The notes under the pieces are model-generated. The model saw only the letters and a list, made by a program, of their open reading frames with translations. It did not search any database and was not told where the DNA came from. A stretch of DNA of 17,766 nt from assembly GCA_964582365.1 (NCBI GenBank), contig CAZOQV010000014.1:1-17766 (forward strand), written 5' to 3'. How positions within the stretch are numbered: position 1 is the first letter of the stretch; each line of letters begins with the position of its first letter. Positions 1-6,907 of this stretch are shown here, one piece after another. This stretch comes from WARW01 sp964582365 (GTDB taxonomy: Bacteria; Patescibacteriota; Microgenomatia; UBA12405). Made by a program: the position numbers and the translations under genes.

Positions 1-325
1 AGTTCGACGAGCTGCACATAAAAAAGTCTTAAAAGCCGCAAAAGGTTTTTGGATGTCTCGCCACAAAAAATATAAAGTTGCTCATGAAGCTGTCATGCAT
101 TCTGGCATGTACGCCTTCAAAGGTCGCAAACTTCGACGCCGAGATATGCGTCAAGTATGGATTACTCGTTTAAATGCTGCTTTAAAACCATTTGAGGTTA
201 GTTATTCTGCTTTCATTAAAATGATGAAAGATAAAAAAGTTGAACTAAATCGAAAAATGTTGTCTGAAATTGCTATTAGCGACAATTCTTCATTTAAGTC
301 CATTATTGAATTTATAAAAAAATAA
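1..325 (+). CDS. rplT: 50S ribosomal protein L20, 5'-truncated by window edge
   Basis: L20 binds 23S rRNA early in large-subunit assembly. The reading frame is open from base 2 to the TAA at 323-325, so about 107 residues are visible and the true start lies left of the window. The first in-window ATG (base 53) is internal: the residues before it (VRRAAHKKVLKAAKGFW) match the conserved N-terminal region of L20. Further family signatures are GRKLRRRDMRQVWITRLNAA, SYSAFIKMMK and the C-terminal LNRKMLSEIAI segment. The visible part is close to the full family length of about 118 residues. It is followed by a strong terminator and then pheS-pheT, matching the common infC-rpmI-rplT-pheST neighbourhood. 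Confidence 0.95.
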   Translation, partial: VRRAAHKKVLKAAKGFWMSRHKKYKVAHEAVMHSGMYAFKGRKLRRRDMRQVWITRLNAALKPFEVSYSAFIKMMKDKKVELNRKMLSEIAISDNSSFKSIIEFIKK

Positions 326-349
326 GGGGACTTATTTTTAAAAAAAATT

Positions 350-377
350 AAAAGCCCCTGAAAAGGGGCTTTTTTTT
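350..377 (+). terminator. Rho-independent terminator after rplT
   Basis: A 9-bp stem with AAAAGCCCC on the left arm (350-358) and GGGGCTTTT on the right (365-373) closes a 6-nt loop. A run of eight T covers 370-377. This is a textbook intrinsic terminator 25 nt after the rplT stop. It separates the ribosomal protein mRNA from pheST. Confidence 0.93.
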
Positions 378-446
378 GATAAATAGGTCTAAATTTGAAC
401 CGCAGGGCCAAATTTTGCCTATTTATCAAACTCCGATTTATCGGAG
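375..446 (+). other. Two consecutive hairpins upstream of pheS
   Basis: Directly after the terminator, a perfect 13-bp inverted repeat pairs TTTGATAAATAGG (375-387) with its complement at 418-430. A nested 7-bp repeat inside it pairs AAATTTG (391-397) with CAAATTT (409-415). A second hairpin follows, CTCCGA (431-436), loop TTTA, TCGGAG (441-446). The first arm shares three T with the terminator tail, so the two structures partly compete. The -10 of pheS lies just after, so the hairpins are probably not in the pheS mRNA. They may be a DNA-level element, a repeat relic or a second termination barrier. Function unknown. Confidence 0.6.
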
Positions 447-451
447 TAATT

Positions 452-460
452 TGTTAAAAT
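452..460 (+). promoter_or_regulatory. Extended -10 promoter of pheST, probably leaderless
   Basis: TG at 452-453, one base, then TAAAAT (455-460) forms an extended -10 element. Only five bases separate it from the pheS ATG at 466, so transcription would begin at or next to the start codon. No Shine-Dalgarno sequence is visible and no good -35 is present at the usual distance. Confidence 0.5.
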
Positions 461-465
461 AACCT

Positions 466-1488
466 ATGAATCAAAACTTGGAAACCATTAAAAATCAATA
501 CCAAGAAAAAATCTCTAACCTTAAAACTGATAAAGAATTAGAAGCTCTAAGAATCGAACTCTTTGGACGTAATGGTTTAATCAATGATTTATTTTCCAAA
601 ATCAAAGAAATTCCTAATGAAGACAAAAAACAATACGGCGCTGATCTTAATCAACTCAAAACCGAATTAGAAGAATTATTAAAAAATAAATCTAATTCTG
701 TAGAGACGTTTTGCAAAACGTCTCTACTTAAAAATCTACGATCTAATATCTACGATCTCCCCAAACTGGGCCACTTACATCCTGTCACCCAAACCGAACG
801 CCAACTAAACGAAGTTTTCCGAAAATTAGGATTTTCCATCTATAATGGCCCAGAGATTGTTGCCGATGAATTTAATTTCACTCGATTAAATGTTCCCAAA
901 GATCACCCAGCTCGTGACATGCAGGATAGTATTTACATCAAAGAACCTGAATATCTGCTTCGTACTCAAACTTCAGCTATTGAGTCTTATCTATTAGCTC
1001 AAAAAAATAAAGATTTACCCATTAGAGCGGCTTTTCCTGGTTCAGTTTTTCGCAACGAAAAAGTAAACCGTTCTAACCATTTTGTTTTTCATCAATATCA
1101 AGCTGTTGTTGTCGATAAAAATGTCACCATGAAAGATTTAATTGGTACTGTCGATTTAATGTTCAAAACTCTGTATGGACCAGATGTAGTGGTTCGTTAT
1201 CATGCCAAATACTATCCAGAGGTTGAACCAGGAGTTGGTCCAGATATGCAATGTTTCAGTTGTCATGGAATCGGTTGTCCACTTTGTAAATACGCTGGTT
1301 GGATTGAAATGGGTGGCAGTGGCATGATTCATCCCAAAGTTTTAGAAGCCGCCGGCATTGATTCAAAAATTTGGTCCGGTTTTGCTTTTGGTATGGGTCT
1401 CGACCGTTGGACTATGGCTCAAAAAAATATCAAAGATATTAGAACCCTAATGGGTGGAAATTTAGCCTACAAACCAAACGAATTATGA
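466..1488 (+). CDS. pheS: Phenylalanine--tRNA ligase alpha subunit
   Basis: PheS is the catalytic subunit of the cytoplasmic alpha2beta2 enzyme that charges tRNA-Phe. The 340 residues show an N-terminal coiled-coil arm (about 1-77), then the class II core starting at LGHLHPVTQ (101-109). Motif 2 is FRNEKVNRSNHFVFHQ (195-210) and motif 3 is GFAFGMGLDRWTM (305-317). Four cysteines, C263, C266, C271 and C274, form a CxxC-CxxC zinc-ribbon-like insert before the GMIHPKVL motif; such an insert is known in some bacterial PheS. The linker at residues 79-98 is encoded by repeat DNA: a 28-bp palindrome and a heptamer tandem. Length is near the family norm. The stop overlaps the pheT start by ATGA, implying translational coupling. 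The start is supported by the adjacent -10 element. Confidence 0.97.
   Translation: MNQNLETIKNQYQEKISNLKTDKELEALRIELFGRNGLINDLFSKIKEIPNEDKKQYGADLNQLKTELEELLKNKSNSVETFCKTSLLKNLRSNIYDLPKLGHLHPVTQTERQLNEVFRKLGFSIYNGPEIVADEFNFTRLNVPKDHPARDMQDSIYIKEPEYLLRTQTSAIESYLLAQKNKDLPIRAAFPGSVFRNEKVNRSNHFVFHQYQAVVVDKNVTMKDLIGTVDLMFKTLYGPDVVVRYHAKYYPEVEPGVGPDMQCFSCHGIGCPLCKYAGWIEMGGSGMIHPKVLEAAGIDSKIWSGFAFGMGLDRWTMAQKNIKDIRTLMGGNLAYKPNEL
700..727. repeat. 28-bp perfect palindrome inside pheS
   Basis: The left half reads GTAGAGACGTTTTG and the right half is its exact reverse complement. The first and last ten bases are identical to those of the palindrome at 2917-2944 in pheT, while the central eight bases differ but remain self-complementary. 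In the pheS frame it encodes residues 79-88 (VETFCKTSLL) in the linker between the coiled-coil arm and the catalytic core. It resembles REP-type palindromes dispersed in cyanobacterial and CPR genomes (from memory, not searched). Confidence 0.9.
734..758. repeat. Heptamer tandem ATCTANN inside pheS
   Basis: The units are ATCTACG, ATCTAAT, ATCTACG and a partial ATCT, in perfect 7-nt register. They start seven bases after the 28-bp palindrome and encode residues 90-98 (NLRSNIYDL). Related heptamers occur at 2432-2463 and 14578-14602. The design resembles the heptanucleotide STRR repeats of filamentous cyanobacteria. Confidence 0.75.
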
Positions 1489-3290
1489 AACTAATATATT
1501 CTGAATTAAAAAAATTTTTACCCGATTTATCTGTCGAAGCACAACAACTTCGTGATGATTTGACCATGATTGGCCATTTCACTAATTTTTTTGAAGAAAT
1601 TGATAATGAAATTGTTTTTGATTTAGATATTAAAGTTAACAGGGGAGATTGCCTCGGCTACTACGGTCTCGCTCGCGATCTTTCTGTTTTTTATGATTTT
1701 CCTCTTCAAAATTTATCCAAAAATATAGATAATTCCTCTAATAATAAATTACCAATAAAAGTAACTACCAATAATGTTAAAAGAGTTATGGCAATAAAAT
1801 TGTCAAACTTAAAAAACTCTACTTCTCCAAAATGGCTCCAAACATTTCTAAAATGTCATAACACTAAATCTATCAATACTCTCGTTGATCTAACTAACTA
1901 TATTATGTTTTTATACGGTATTCCTTGCCATGCCTTCGACACTGCCAAATCTACCGACAATTTAATTTGGGAAATGAATTCCAAATTTAAAAAATTCATT
2001 AGTCTCGACGGTTCTAATTTAATTCTCGATAATAAAATTTTAATGGTTAATAACCCAGATAAAGCCCTTAGCCTTAGTTTTTGGGGAGGGGAATCCTGTG
2101 CTATTGATTTAAACACCGCCGAAACTATCATCGAACTAGCTGTTTATGACCGTGCCACTGTCCGTCAAAACAGTCGCCAATTAAAATCTGTTACCGAAGC
2201 CAGTGTTCGACTTGAAAAAGATCTCGATCCTGAATTAATCCCAATCGCTTTTAATCATCTTGTTAATTTAATTTTAGAAAATTGCGACGGTCAAATTAAT
2301 TCCCAAATCTTTGATTATTATCCTCAACCACAAATACTGCCTCAAATTGAATTTGACTTAAAAAAACCGTCTTTAGTTGCCGGTATTGATATTCCTGTTG
2401 ATTTTTCTTTTGATGTTTTAAAAAGACTAGGATCTACGATCAACGATCTATCATCTACTATCTCAATTATTCCGCCCAGCATTCGTAAAGACATTACTAT
2501 CGAAGCTGATCTTGTTGAAGAAGTAGTTCGTTTTTGGGGTTATCAAAAAATTCCTAAAAATCAGCCATTAGCTTTTAAAGAAGTTAAAGACATTACTCCC
2601 AAAGAAATTTATTTAATCGAAAATATCAAAGATAAACTAGTTCAATTAGGCTACGATGAAGTTTTAACCTGGCCTTTAGTAATAACTCCCTTTGATAAAA
2701 AAACTGTCGTCAAAACTCAAAATAGCATTAATTCTGAAGCCATTTATCTTCGCCAATCATTAATTCCATCTTTAGTTCAACAACTTGATCAATACAATCG
2801 TTTTAAATTACCAGAACCACAATTTTTTGAAATCGGTAAAATCTTTTCTAAAAAAGGGAATAAATTTGTCGAAAAAAATTCTTTGGGGATTTATAATCAT
2901 GATAGAGATTCTCTTCGTAGAGACGTAGCATGCTACGTCTCTACTGGTAAAATAAAATTTGTTGATAATTTCGCTGAAATAATTCTCGATGATTTACCAA
3001 AACCAGACAAATATATTCCAAGTCAACAACAAAACAACGCTACCGAACTCTCTTCTCAAATAATCACCCTTGACGCTAATATCACTTTAGACACCAAAGA
3101 AGATCCAATTAAATTAATTGAAAAATATTCTCAAATTATCGGACCAGAATATCTTTGGAAGCTAATTATTACCGATATTTACCAAGATTTAAAAACTAAT
3201 AAATATCGCTACACCTTCCAGGCCTCATATTTTAATTTAGACGATAAAACCGCCAAGTCAATTCATCTAAAAACGTTTGATTTACTCTAA
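1485..3290 (+). CDS. pheT: Phenylalanine--tRNA ligase beta subunit, short form
   Basis: The structural and editing partner of PheS. At 601 residues it is much shorter than the roughly 800-residue typical bacterial PheT. The N-terminal block runs straight into FDLDIKVNRGDCLGYYGLARDL (45-66), so the tRNA-binding OB (EMAP-like) domain normally inserted near residue 40 is absent. A B3/B4-type region spans about 100-265 (LVDLTNYIM at 133-141, HAFD at 149-152), a B5-type region about 285-355, the catalytic-like core about 370-500, and a ferredoxin-fold anticodon-binding region about 520-601. Short PheT forms are known in CPR bacteria, so this looks like lineage architecture rather than damage. Repeat DNA encodes residues 316-327 and 478-487. 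The start overlaps pheS by ATGA. Confidence 0.95.
   Translation: MKLIYSELKKFLPDLSVEAQQLRDDLTMIGHFTNFFEEIDNEIVFDLDIKVNRGDCLGYYGLARDLSVFYDFPLQNLSKNIDNSSNNKLPIKVTTNNVKRVMAIKLSNLKNSTSPKWLQTFLKCHNTKSINTLVDLTNYIMFLYGIPCHAFDTAKSTDNLIWEMNSKFKKFISLDGSNLILDNKILMVNNPDKALSLSFWGGESCAIDLNTAETIIELAVYDRATVRQNSRQLKSVTEASVRLEKDLDPELIPIAFNHLVNLILENCDGQINSQIFDYYPQPQILPQIEFDLKKPSLVAGIDIPVDFSFDVLKRLGSTINDLSSTISIIPPSIRKDITIEADLVEEVVRFWGYQKIPKNQPLAFKEVKDITPKEIYLIENIKDKLVQLGYDEVLTWPLVITPFDKKTVVKTQNSINSEAIYLRQSLIPSLVQQLDQYNRFKLPEPQFFEIGKIFSKKGNKFVEKNSLGIYNHDRDSLRRDVACYVSTGKIKFVDNFAEIILDDLPKPDKYIPSQQQNNATELSSQIITLDANITLDTKEDPIKLIEKYSQIIGPEYLWKLIITDIYQDLKTNKYRYTFQASYFNLDDKTAKSIHLKTFDLL
2432..2463. repeat. Heptamer tandem ATCTANN inside pheT
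   Basis: The units are ATCTACG, ATCAACG, ATCTATC, ATCTACT and a partial ATCT, in 7-nt register. They encode the STINDLSSTIS stretch of the B5-type domain. Fifteen bases (2443-2457) are identical to 14580-14594 near the pilus genes, showing a shared dispersed family. Confidence 0.72.
2917..2944. repeat. 28-bp perfect palindrome inside pheT
   Basis: The left half reads GTAGAGACGTAGCA and the right half is its exact reverse complement. It shares the outer ten bases on each side with the pheS palindrome at 700-727. In the pheT frame, which differs from that used in pheS, it encodes residues 478-487 (RRDVACYVST), between the catalytic-like core and the anticodon-binding region. Confidence 0.9.
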
Positions 3291-3320
3291 TTTTTTGTAA
3301 AAATACACACACAATGCGTA

Positions 3321-3347
3321 TTAGCAGTCGCAGTTAACAACTGCTAA
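3321..3347. other. Alternative hairpins between convergent pheT and PBP genes
   Basis: TTAGCAGT (3321-3328) can pair with ACTGCTAA (3340-3347). Alternatively GCAGTT (3330-3335) can pair with AACTGC (3339-3344), so the two stems are mutually exclusive. The location between two gene ends suggests a bidirectional terminator, but no T-run follows directly on either strand, so this is a weak call. Nothing else is visible in 3291-3419. Confidence 0.35.
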
Positions 3348-3419
3348 ATGTATACTAAAATATAATTTTGTCTATCTTTACGCAATAATAATCACTCTTG
3401 ATAAATTAATTATTTCAAT

Positions 3420-6101
3420 TTAGATTGTTGGAACTAAAGTCGGAGTCAATATTGGATTTAAAGTTGGAGTTAATATTGGATTTATTGTTGGAACTAAAGT
3501 CGGAGTCGGAGAGACATAATCCCAAGGAGTATTCACTCCAATTCTCGTTTCCTTCTCAACCGTGTTTCCATCCTTATCGGTCGCTTTAAATTTAATTATA
3601 TGAGGTCCATTAGACAAATTACTAATTGACGTCTCATATGGTTTTTCTGACCAAGTTTTATATTCTGATCCATCAATCCACATTTTGACTTCCGTTACTT
3701 TTTTATTTGAAGCAATCGTTACTTTAGTATTAAAATTAGTTGTAACGGTTGATTTATCACCAGGATAATCAATTGTCAGCGCTATTAGTCCACCACTCCT
3801 GCAATAACCCGTTGGTGGATAATATTTACCATTATCACTCTGTTCTAGAATCCATTTATCAATTCCAACTTGCCATCTATTTATTCCATCAGTTGAGATT
3901 GGATCATCTTCTTTAAAACTAAAGTATTCTTTATAATCGTAATTTCCATTGGCCACATCTTCCAAATTTGCCAACCCTGTTGCATCTTTACAAACTTTTA
4001 ATTTCACATGAATTGGATCATCTATCGATGGTTGAGTTCCATCAATAAAATATTCTTTTTTGGAAGTAAAACCATCATGAGCTAGATACCCTGAAATAGC
4101 ATCCACATCTAACTGAGTAATTCCATTCGGAATTGAAAAATCTTGTTTATTCCTTTTTGGCATTGCATAAACCATTATTTTCCTCCAAATTGGTGCCGCA
4201 CCTGAAACACCAGAAGCTACTTTACCCATTTCACTATTATCATTATTTCCCACCCAGACAGTAGTTAATAAATTCGGTGTCCACCCAATTGTCCAATTGT
4301 CTCGTAAATCATTTGTAGTTCCAGTTTTTACTGCCACCTGATATCCAGAAATTTGTAGACTATTAACTGCTCCAAAAGTCATTGATCTCGCCGAATTATC
4401 CGATAAAATATTTGAAATAATAAAAGCTTCTTGTTCTGTCATAACTCTTTTGCCTTCTGGGGCTTTATACTCTTCCAAAACTCGACCATTACTATCTTCC
4501 ACTTTTAAAATTCCAATCGAGTTCATACTAATTCCACCGTTAGCAAAAGCAGTATAAGCCGAGGCTAATTCAATCATTTTTACTTCAGCCCCACCTAAAG
4601 TTACTGCTAAACCAAATCTTGATAAATTTTTATCCGTTGGTTCTAACGTTTTTATTCCCATATTGTAGGCTAAATCCAACATATTTTTAACTCCAACTTT
4701 GGCCAAAATCTTTACCGCCACCGTATTAATAGAATTACCTAAAGCATTTCTTAATGATATTGGCCCTGTAAATTTACCAGTATAATTTTTCGGAGTATAA
4801 TCTTTTTGCCCAGCTACACCAGGAAAAGTAACAGGTACATCCATAAACATAGTTGCCGCCGTCATTCCTCTTTGTAATCCAGCCAAATAAGTAATAGGTT
4901 TGATTGCCGATCCTGGTTGCCTTAAAGCCTGCGTCACTACATTAAAGTTACCTCCAGTTTTAGTTGAAAAATAATCTCTTGAACCCACCATTGCCAACAC
5001 TTGACCGTTAGTTGGATCTAAAACTAGAGCGGCTCCATTACTTATTTTCAGTTTTTCCGATGCCTCAATTTGTTCACTAACTATTTTTTCAGCTTGTTGT
5101 TGTAATTCTAAATCCAGCGTTGTCGTAATTTTTAATCCACCGTTTTCAACCACATCTGTACCATATTTATTAGTTAATAATTCTTTAATCCAAAAAACAA
5201 AATGGGGGGCTTTAATTGTCGAATTTACACTCGCAAATTTATAATTTTTTACCTCTTCCATTGTCAAATCTACCGTTGCTTGATCAATATAACCATCTTC
5301 TTTCATTCTATTTAAAACATGTTGGGTTCTATTAAAATAAGCCGTTGGAGTACTAGAATAAGGAGAATAAACACTTGGTAATTGCGGTAGTCCCGCCAAA
5401 ATCGCACATTCAGCCAAATTTAAATCTTTCACCGCTTTGCTAAAATATTGTTTAGCAGCTGGTCCAACTCCCCAAGAATTTCCACCATAAGGAGCTTCAT
5501 TTAAATACATTGATAAAATTTCGTCTTTACTATATTTAGCATCAATCTGAATTGATAAAATAACTTCTTTAATTTTTCTGGTCAACGATCTTTCCGTTGT
5601 TAATAAAACATTTCTAGTCAATTGTTGAGTTAGAGTTGAACCACCAGTAACTTTTCTAAAATAGAAAGCATTCTTAATAATTCTAAGTGGAGTTAGTAAA
5701 TCAATACCACGGTGGCTATAAAAACTTTTATCTTCCACTGCTACTGTTGCTTGCTTTAAATAATCAGGAATATCATTCACTGCCACTGGTTCCCTTATGG
5801 CATCATCATAAATATCATACAAAGGAACATCATTTCGATCATAAACTTTACTCGAATAACCAGTTTTTCTAACCACTTTAGTTGGTGAAGGCAAATCTTT
5901 TGAATACCAAACAAACAAAAAAATTATTGCCAATAATCCCATCGCCATCATAATTAAAATCACTTTAAAAAAATTTAGCCAAAATCTTTTACTTTTAATT
6001 CTCGCTTTAAAATTAGCTTTAAATTCCGATCTCGAATTTCCAAATTTAGAAGAAAATCTTCTTTTTATTCTCATAAGAAAATTTTTTATTTTTTGTTTCA
6101 T
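3420..6101 (-). CDS. mrcA: Class A penicillin-binding protein (glycosyltransferase 51 / transpeptidase), PBP1A-like
   Basis: A bifunctional membrane enzyme that polymerises lipid II and cross-links peptidoglycan. The 893 residues show a basic cytoplasmic N-terminus, one membrane segment (about 46-67), and a GT51 domain with AVEDKSFYSHRG (121-132, catalytic E123), GGSTLTQQLTRN (153-164), RKIKEVILSIQID (175-187) and the YLNEAPYG region. The transpeptidase domain shows PGSAIK (nucleophile S398, K401), SIN (457-459) and KTGT (592-595); all key residues are present. About 775-857 looks like an Ig-like extension. A PT-rich tail (866-893) is built from repeats such as NPILTPTL and mirrors the PT linker of the surface protein at 14599. 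The start overlaps the stop of an upstream smORF by ATGA. Neighbouring pheT is convergent. Confidence 0.95.
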   Translation of the reverse strand: MKQKIKNFLMRIKRRFSSKFGNSRSEFKANFKARIKSKRFWLNFFKVILIMMAMGLLAIIFLFVWYSKDLPSPTKVVRKTGYSSKVYDRNDVPLYDIYDDAIREPVAVNDIPDYLKQATVAVEDKSFYSHRGIDLLTPLRIIKNAFYFRKVTGGSTLTQQLTRNVLLTTERSLTRKIKEVILSIQIDAKYSKDEILSMYLNEAPYGGNSWGVGPAAKQYFSKAVKDLNLAECAILAGLPQLPSVYSPYSSTPTAYFNRTQHVLNRMKEDGYIDQATVDLTMEEVKNYKFASVNSTIKAPHFVFWIKELLTNKYGTDVVENGGLKITTTLDLELQQQAEKIVSEQIEASEKLKISNGAALVLDPTNGQVLAMVGSRDYFSTKTGGNFNVVTQALRQPGSAIKPITYLAGLQRGMTAATMFMDVPVTFPGVAGQKDYTPKNYTGKFTGPISLRNALGNSINTVAVKILAKVGVKNMLDLAYNMGIKTLEPTDKNLSRFGLAVTLGGAEVKMIELASAYTAFANGGISMNSIGILKVEDSNGRVLEEYKAPEGKRVMTEQEAFIISNILSDNSARSMTFGAVNSLQISGYQVAVKTGTTNDLRDNWTIGWTPNLLTTVWVGNNDNSEMGKVASGVSGAAPIWRKIMVYAMPKRNKQDFSIPNGITQLDVDAISGYLAHDGFTSKKEYFIDGTQPSIDDPIHVKLKVCKDATGLANLEDVANGNYDYKEYFSFKEDDPISTDGINRWQVGIDKWILEQSDNGKYYPPTGYCRSGGLIALTIDYPGDKSTVTTNFNTKVTIASNKKVTEVKMWIDGSEYKTWSEKPYETSISNLSNGPHIIKFKATDKDGNTVEKETRIGVNTPWDYVSPTPTLVPTINPILTPTLNPILTPTLVPTI
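3424..3507. repeat. Direct repeats encoding the PT tail of the PBP
   Basis: The same 24 bases, starting ATTGTTGGAACTAAAG, occur at 3424-3447 and 3484-3507. AATATTGGATTTA occurs twice between them, 24 bases apart. On the coding strand these give repeated PTLVPTI and NPILTPTL units. Such DNA-level identity suggests recent duplication and a length-variable extracellular tail. Confidence 0.75.
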
Positions 6102-6202
6102 TGCAAAAGAACCATTAATGGAGCCACTAAACTAGATAATAACAAAGCCAACATAGCCACAATTAAGATTGTTTTAACCACAGTTTTTTTCTTAATTCTC
6201 AT
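6098..6202 (-). CDS. 34-residue single-pass membrane smORF upstream of the PBP
   Basis: A small ORF on the minus strand begins with ATG at 6202-6200 and ends with TGA at 6100-6098, overlapping the PBP start by ATGA. It encodes MRIKKKTVVK, then a continuous hydrophobic stretch (TILIVAMLALLLSSLVAPLM, residues 11-30), ending VLLQ. The basic N-terminus followed by a hydrophobic span predicts an inner-membrane peptide with the N-terminus inside. An extended -10 element lies six bases upstream of its ATG, making it the first cistron of the PBP transcript. It could be a real small membrane protein, for example a PBP partner, or a leader ORF that delivers ribosomes to the PBP start. The family is not recognised. 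No alternative gene occupies this space. Confidence 0.62.
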   Translation of the reverse strand: MRIKKKTVVKTILIVAMLALLLSSLVAPLMVLLQ

Positions 6203-6208
6203 AATCTA

Positions 6209-6217
6209 ATCATAACA
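6209..6217 (-). promoter_or_regulatory. Extended -10 promoter of the smORF-PBP operon
   Basis: On the minus strand TG (6217-6216), one base, then TATGAT (6214-6209) is followed by six bases and the smORF ATG. This matches the leaderless layout seen for other genes in the window. No convincing -35 is present. Confidence 0.5.
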
Positions 6218-6298
6218 TAAAATGACCATGCTTAAACCCATAAATAAATTAAAAACTTAGTAATTAAATAAAAATTGTATGCAAATTTACAATATTTT

Positions 6299-6307
6299 TG
6301 ATATAAT
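6299..6307 (+). promoter_or_regulatory. Extended -10 promoter of the 6365 gene
   Basis: TG (6299-6300), A, then a consensus TATAAT (6302-6307). The ATG is 57 bases downstream, so this transcript has a real 5' leader, unlike neighbouring genes. The nearest -35-like TTGTAT (6275-6280) is too far away (21-bp spacer). The divergent PBP promoter lies about 85 bp to the left. Confidence 0.55.
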
Positions 6308-6350
6308 AAGATCGAGTAAGTACATTCACAATCTAGTAATCAAAACGAAG

Positions 6351-6356
6351 AAAGGA
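6351..6356 (+). promoter_or_regulatory. Shine-Dalgarno sequence of the 6365 gene
   Basis: AAAGGA ends eight bases before the ATG at 6365. It fixes the start codon and is the clearest ribosome-binding site in the window. Confidence 0.6.
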
Positions 6357-6364
6357 ATATTAAA

Positions 6365-6892
6365 ATGGATCTGGGGGATATTTTCAATCAAAGCATTTCT
6401 GACATCAAAGAACAACAAAAACAATCAAGAGGAGAACAGAAAGAGATTATTCAAAAGGTAGGTATATTTGAAATATTTGAATATCTTATTTCCAGGACAA
6501 ATCTTCCTCTTGAAGATCAAACAAAAAGCGAAAGAGACATGACCAATATTTTAGTCAAAATTGCTCAAAAGATGATTTTTAAAAAATTTGGAGAGAATAA
6601 AAGTCCTTTAAAAAAAATGACCGTTGAAGAATTTAAAGGAGAAGAAAAAAATGATGTTTATCGTGTTGGTATTTTTGTCTATCTTGAAGGAGACGATGAG
6701 TGGGATGGATTTTGCGCACTAGTCCTAAACGCTTTAAGTTTTACAACATTTAATAAACACATAATTATCGCCAGAAATGACAACCATAGGCCTATTGTGT
6801 TTTCCTCAGAAACATCAAAAACAATCATCATTCACAAATTAATAAACCTTATTTTAAACAATGAAGGAGAACAGCTCTCGCCTAAATTTTGA
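6365..6892 (+). CDS. Hypothetical cytoplasmic protein, 175 residues
   Basis: I do not recognise this family. The protein has no signal peptide or membrane span. The N-terminal 35 residues are Gln/Lys/Glu-rich and likely helical (KEQQKQSRGEQKEIIQK). A central helical part contains FEYLISRTNLP and two Lys-rich stretches. The C-terminal half looks alpha/beta (VYRVGIFVYLEGDDEWDGFCALVLNALSF, then KHIIIARNDNHRPIVFSSE), with a closing helix. The start is set by an AAAGGA Shine-Dalgarno sequence at good spacing and a consensus extended -10 upstream. The stop is TGA, followed by a long-stem hairpin, so it is a single-gene transcription unit between divergent PBP and co-directional recG. Its leader and SD differ from the leaderless layout around it, hinting at separate regulation or separate origin. 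Confidence 0.8.
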   Translation: MDLGDIFNQSISDIKEQQKQSRGEQKEIIQKVGIFEIFEYLISRTNLPLEDQTKSERDMTNILVKIAQKMIFKKFGENKSPLKKMTVEEFKGEEKNDVYRVGIFVYLEGDDEWDGFCALVLNALSFTTFNKHIIIARNDNHRPIVFSSETSKTIIIHKLINLILNNEGEQLSPKF

Positions 6893-6907
6893 TTACAAAA
6901 AAACTCT

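Noticed and set aside
53..55. ATG at 53 as the start of rplT
   Set aside because: The conserved L20 N-terminal segment is encoded upstream in the same frame to the window edge.
326..465. T-box riboswitch controlling pheST, suggested by GAACCGCAGGGCC in the leader
   Set aside because: The 140-base gap is occupied by the rplT terminator and two simple hairpins, there is no T-box bulge consensus or specifier stem, and the pheS -10 lies downstream of them.
1898..2131. Antisense ORF in pheT (and similar antisense ORFs in pheS-distal, PBP, pilN and surface-protein regions)
   Set aside because: These are shadows of strongly supported genes on the other strand with no start signals or recognisable domains.
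6279..6461. 60-residue ORF upstream of the 6365 gene
   Set aside because: It overlaps the promoter and the better-supported 175-residue ORF, and has no SD or recognisable content.
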